A stretch of 8,604 nucleotides of DNA from Armatimonadota bacterium (GTDB lineage: Bacteria > Armatimonadota > Armatimonadia > Armatimonadales > Armatimonadaceae): contig JACMMA010000653.1 of NCBI GenBank assembly GCA_014379275.1, positions 1-8,604 on the forward strand, in the 5' to 3' direction. Each line of letters opens with the position of its first letter. Position 1 is the stretch's first letter. The notes below the pieces were generated by a model. It saw only the letters and a program-made list of their open reading frames with translations. It made no database searches and had not been told where the DNA came from. Positions 6,193-8,604 of this stretch are shown here, piece by piece. The translations under genes and the position numbers were made by a program.

Positions 6193-8604
6193 TTAGCGCA
6201 GTGTCGTTATCGGTCGTTTGACGACGGCAGATTCGCCGTTTTCGCCGCGAGCTGTTAGCTCCACCATGTACGGACCGGCGGGCAGTTGATTGCCTTCTTG
6301 CGAACGCCCGTTCCATCGCAAACGCGTTTCCCCGTTCGCCACCACGGCACGTCCCGAAGCGAGACTATTCACGGTCTTGCCCGTTAGCGTCATGATGCGC
6401 GCTTCTATCTGCGCGTCCGCCGTGGTCTTGAACGAAAGCGAGTAGTTCGCGCCGCCGTTCGGTCCGCGTCCACTTCCACCTTCGTCTCGGAATCGGACGT
6501 TGGTGATCACGAGCGGTCTGGACGTTCCCTTATCCGCGGTGATGACGAATCGGCTCTTCACGTTCGCCGAAATGTTGACGACCACCGACGAGCTACCACG
6601 CAGAGACGTTTTGCGCCCGTCTTGCTTGTTCGTCAGTGTCAGGTTGACGCTTTTCGGCAGTCGCGCCAGGTTCGGCCACGACAGCGACACCGGGCCATCC
6701 CGGTCGGACTCGACTTCGATCTCCCACTCCTTCTTGCCACCGGGAGCCTTCAGGTCCTGCGCGAAACGGCGAGATTTGCCGTTGACATCGTGCATGATCC
6801 GCACCGACACGAAATCCGTCATTACCGCAGGCGGTTTGGGGAGGTCGCGGGTATCATCGCCGTCTTTCGCGTTCGGCGACACTCCGAGGAGCGTCATGCC
6901 GTCGTTCGCGGTGTCGGATGCGTTCGGACCGACCCGCTTCGCGACCAGCTGCATCTTCCAGTTGTCGCGCGTTTGTGTCAGGGGGAACGCCCGCCCGGAC
7001 GCGATAGCCCCCGGCACCTGTTTGCGCGTCGTGTTGCTCGTCACAGGTATGGTCCCGTCGGGAGCCGGGATCACCGCGGTCTGCTTCTGCGACGGGATCG
7101 CGATGCGCAGAATCTTGCGCTCATTGACGAACACCCAGTACGCCTGGTAGGGTCTCAGCTCCTGCGAGAAGTCTTGAAAGAAATCGTAGTCACGTTTTTC
7201 CGGGTTGTAGAAGAAGATGCCGCCGCGCACCAGCCCGCTGTCGACCGCGTCCGGGAAGTACGTCAGGTCAAGGTCCACGTTCGGGTCATTGTTGTTGATT
7301 TCCGCGAGGCTGATGAATGAAACAGGAACGCCATATACCCACGGGTTCGAGATCATGTTCCAGCCGCGCTCCAGCACCTTTTGGAAGTACTGAACCCGGG
7401 CTCCAGGTTCCGCCGGGGTCGCCTGCGTGTCTGGTCGCGCGCCGTTGAGGAAGAGTAAACGCGAGATAGCCGGGCGGTAGAAGTATCCTTCGCCGCGCTG
7501 GATATTGGTGGTCGCTTCATACCTGCCGGCACCGTCCACAGAATCCGGGTCGGGGATCCACCGGAATACATTCAAGCTCCCCGGGTTGGTATCGGTCGGC
7601 CTCGACAGACCGTTAAAAATACTGGACGTATCGCTGTTGTTTGTCAGCGTCGGGTCGAAGTCGAACGGGAAACCGATCATCTGGAAATAATCCGCCGAAA
7701 CGTTGAACAGCGGCGTCGCCGGGACCGTGACGGCGCGGCTCACCGTGCGCGATAGGGGCGAAATCCCGCCGACGGTTGCGGTCATCACGTAGGGGAACGT
7801 TCCGAACTGCGTGCCGGTCGGTTCTACCACCCATTGGGCGACACGATCCGTGTCGCCGGGTATGTTGCCGACCGGTTTGGTGGATGTATCGGGCTGTCCG
7901 GTGGTCGGGTTCGTCGCAAACCGGAGCGCATCCGGTAGCGTTAAACTCATCCGCACGTCAGGGAGCACGATGTCAAATTGCGCCTCCGACAGTTGCCGGT
8001 TGTAGACGCTACCGTAGATGTCGAGCCGCTGCGGGGTCAGGAACTGCCGCGCCGTGTCTTCAAGGCTCGGGTTACTGATCTGCGTGGGGGTGAGCGTGTT
8101 CGGCGCATTGCCGTTGTATTGGAACGATTCCTCGGCTTCGGTACCGATTGCGAAGTCGGCTTCCAGTCGGTCGGTCGAGTTGCCGTTACCGTAGTAGGTA
8201 ATGACCGGTGCGGAGGTCGCGCCCGGCGCGACGGTTATGGGACCAAAGTAGACACCGACCGCGATACCGTCCTCGATCCGGTCGTAACGGATGCCAGTAC
8301 GCGCCGGGGAAAAACCCGTGTCGCCGTCGAGTACCGGATACAGGTCCTCGCTGTCACCGACAAACACTGTGCTCGGCGGTGTCGCGCCATAGCCTTCCAG
8401 AATGTGGCGTCCGTGGAACGGCTCCACGAACGGAGTATCGGGCTGGTAGCGGCCGCCCAGAACATCGATCTGCGTGGGTATGTCCCGTGGCAGTGTTCCG
8501 TCCGGGCTCACGCCATACACCTGCGACCGCAGGGTCGGCCCCTGACTCGGGTCTGTGTAGAAGTACGCCGGATCAACCACGGAACTGAACGCACCGGTGA
8601 CCCC
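6193..8604 (-). CDS. Large extracellular protein with FlgD-like Ig domain, N-terminus outside window
   Basis: The reading frame is open to the right edge (8604), so at least 803 residues are seen and the true start lies beyond the window; a GTG at 8580 is in frame but has no support as a start. From the N-terminal side: a beta-rich region rich in Asp, Pro, Gly and Thr; a segment at about 7700-7990 of DUF11/CARDB-type Ig appearance (LPDVRMSLTLPDAL, then VAQWVVEPTG); two copies of an 80-residue module at about 7459-7695 and 7120-7375 (FQMIGFP and WNMISNP at their starts, EGYFYRP and QAYWVFV at their ends); a linker; and a C-terminal FlgD-like Ig domain (about 6196-6515) with ARIMTLTGKTVNSL, LRWNGRSQEGNQLPAGPYMV. 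Such caps are common at the end of large secreted proteins. No enzymatic motif is seen. It likely acts on the cell surface or outside as a structural or adhesive protein. It is followed by a hairpin. Confidence 0.88.
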   Translation of the reverse strand, partial: GVTGAFSSVVDPAYFYTDPSQGPTLRSQVYGVSPDGTLPRDIPTQIDVLGGRYQPDTPFVEPFHGRHILEGYGATPPSTVFVGDSEDLYPVLDGDTGFSPARTGIRYDRIEDGIAVGVYFGPITVAPGATSAPVITYYGNGNSTDRLEADFAIGTEAEESFQYNGNAPNTLTPTQISNPSLEDTARQFLTPQRLDIYGSVYNRQLSEAQFDIVLPDVRMSLTLPDALRFATNPTTGQPDTSTKPVGNIPGDTDRVAQWVVEPTGTQFGTFPYVMTATVGGISPLSRTVSRAVTVPATPLFNVSADYFQMIGFPFDFDPTLTNNSDTSSIFNGLSRPTDTNPGSLNVFRWIPDPDSVDGAGRYEATTNIQRGEGYFYRPAISRLLFLNGARPDTQATPAEPGARVQYFQKVLERGWNMISNPWVYGVPVSFISLAEINNNDPNVDLDLTYFPDAVDSGLVRGGIFFYNPEKRDYDFFQDFSQELRPYQAYWVFVNERKILRIAIPSQKQTAVIPAPDGTIPVTSNTTRKQVPGAIASGRAFPLTQTRDNWKMQLVAKRVGPNASDTANDGMTLLGVSPNAKDGDDTRDLPKPPAVMTDFVSVRIMHDVNGKSRRFAQDLKAPGGKKEWEIEVESDRDGPVSLSWPNLARLPKSVNLTLTNKQDGRKTSLRGSSSVVVNISANVKSRFVITADKGTSRPLVITNVRFRDEGGSGRGPNGGANYSLSFKTTADAQIEARIMTLTGKTVNSLASGRAVVANGETRLRWNGRSQEGNQLPAGPYMVELTARGENGESAVVKRPITTLR

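Noticed and set aside
6500..7320. Two long overlapping plus-strand frames (6500-7150 and 6622-7320)
   Set aside because: Both lie opposite the large surface protein, whose frame is far longer and has recognisable modules. Their products are Arg-rich shadows with no motif.
1..8604. CRISPR array, tRNA, transposase, phage or toxin-antitoxin genes
   Set aside because: I saw no regularly spaced repeats, no tRNA-like cloverleaf, and no proteins with motifs of such systems on either strand.

Overview
This window holds six protein genes, all on the minus strand, read from the right edge to the left. Five of the six products look exported: four show a clear N-terminal signal peptide, and the fifth, cut by the window edge, has the make-up of a surface or extracellular protein. 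G+C is moderate to high by eye. An outer-membrane barrel with an OstA/LptA-like segment points to a diderm bacterium. Large secreted proteins capped by a FlgD-like Ig domain, and Big_1 domains fused to other modules, are seen in several less-studied phyla. Armatimonadota is my best guess, but this is inference and nothing here fixes the phylum.

Layout in the direction of transcription: (1) 8604-6193, the C-terminal part of a large extracellular protein with two copies of an 80-residue module and a FlgD-like Ig cap. It is followed by a GC-rich hairpin (6156-6180). (2) 6113-5469, a small exported protein of unknown function with a pattern reminiscent of TolB-N/CsgG/LpoB-type proteins. (3) A 100-bp spacer (5373-5471) packed with nested inverted repeats. 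(4) 5356-3272, a 694-residue protein that joins a signal peptide, a Big_1 Ig domain, an OstA/LptA-like segment and a C-terminal beta-barrel ending in Phe, which suggests an LptD-like outer-membrane protein with an added Ig domain. (5) 3202-2303, a secreted S1/P1-type zinc nuclease with all expected metal ligands. It is preceded by an 11-bp-spaced direct repeat that resembles a Pho box, placed next to a good -10 element. (6) 2199-1252, an exported protein of unknown function. (7) 1136-9, a cytoplasmic Gfo/Idh/MocA-family oxidoreductase with a possible operator upstream.

Intergenic gaps are about 70-115 bp and several contain regulatory-looking structure, so this is more a run of individually controlled genes than one tight operon. 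The common theme is the cell envelope and extracellular chemistry. The nuclease may be a phosphate-scavenging enzyme. No tRNA, rRNA, CRISPR array, transposase or phage gene is visible, and no plus-strand gene is convincing. I do not see a clearly new multi-gene system. The most unusual items are the Big_1-OstA-barrel fusion and the Pho-box-like element in front of the nuclease.
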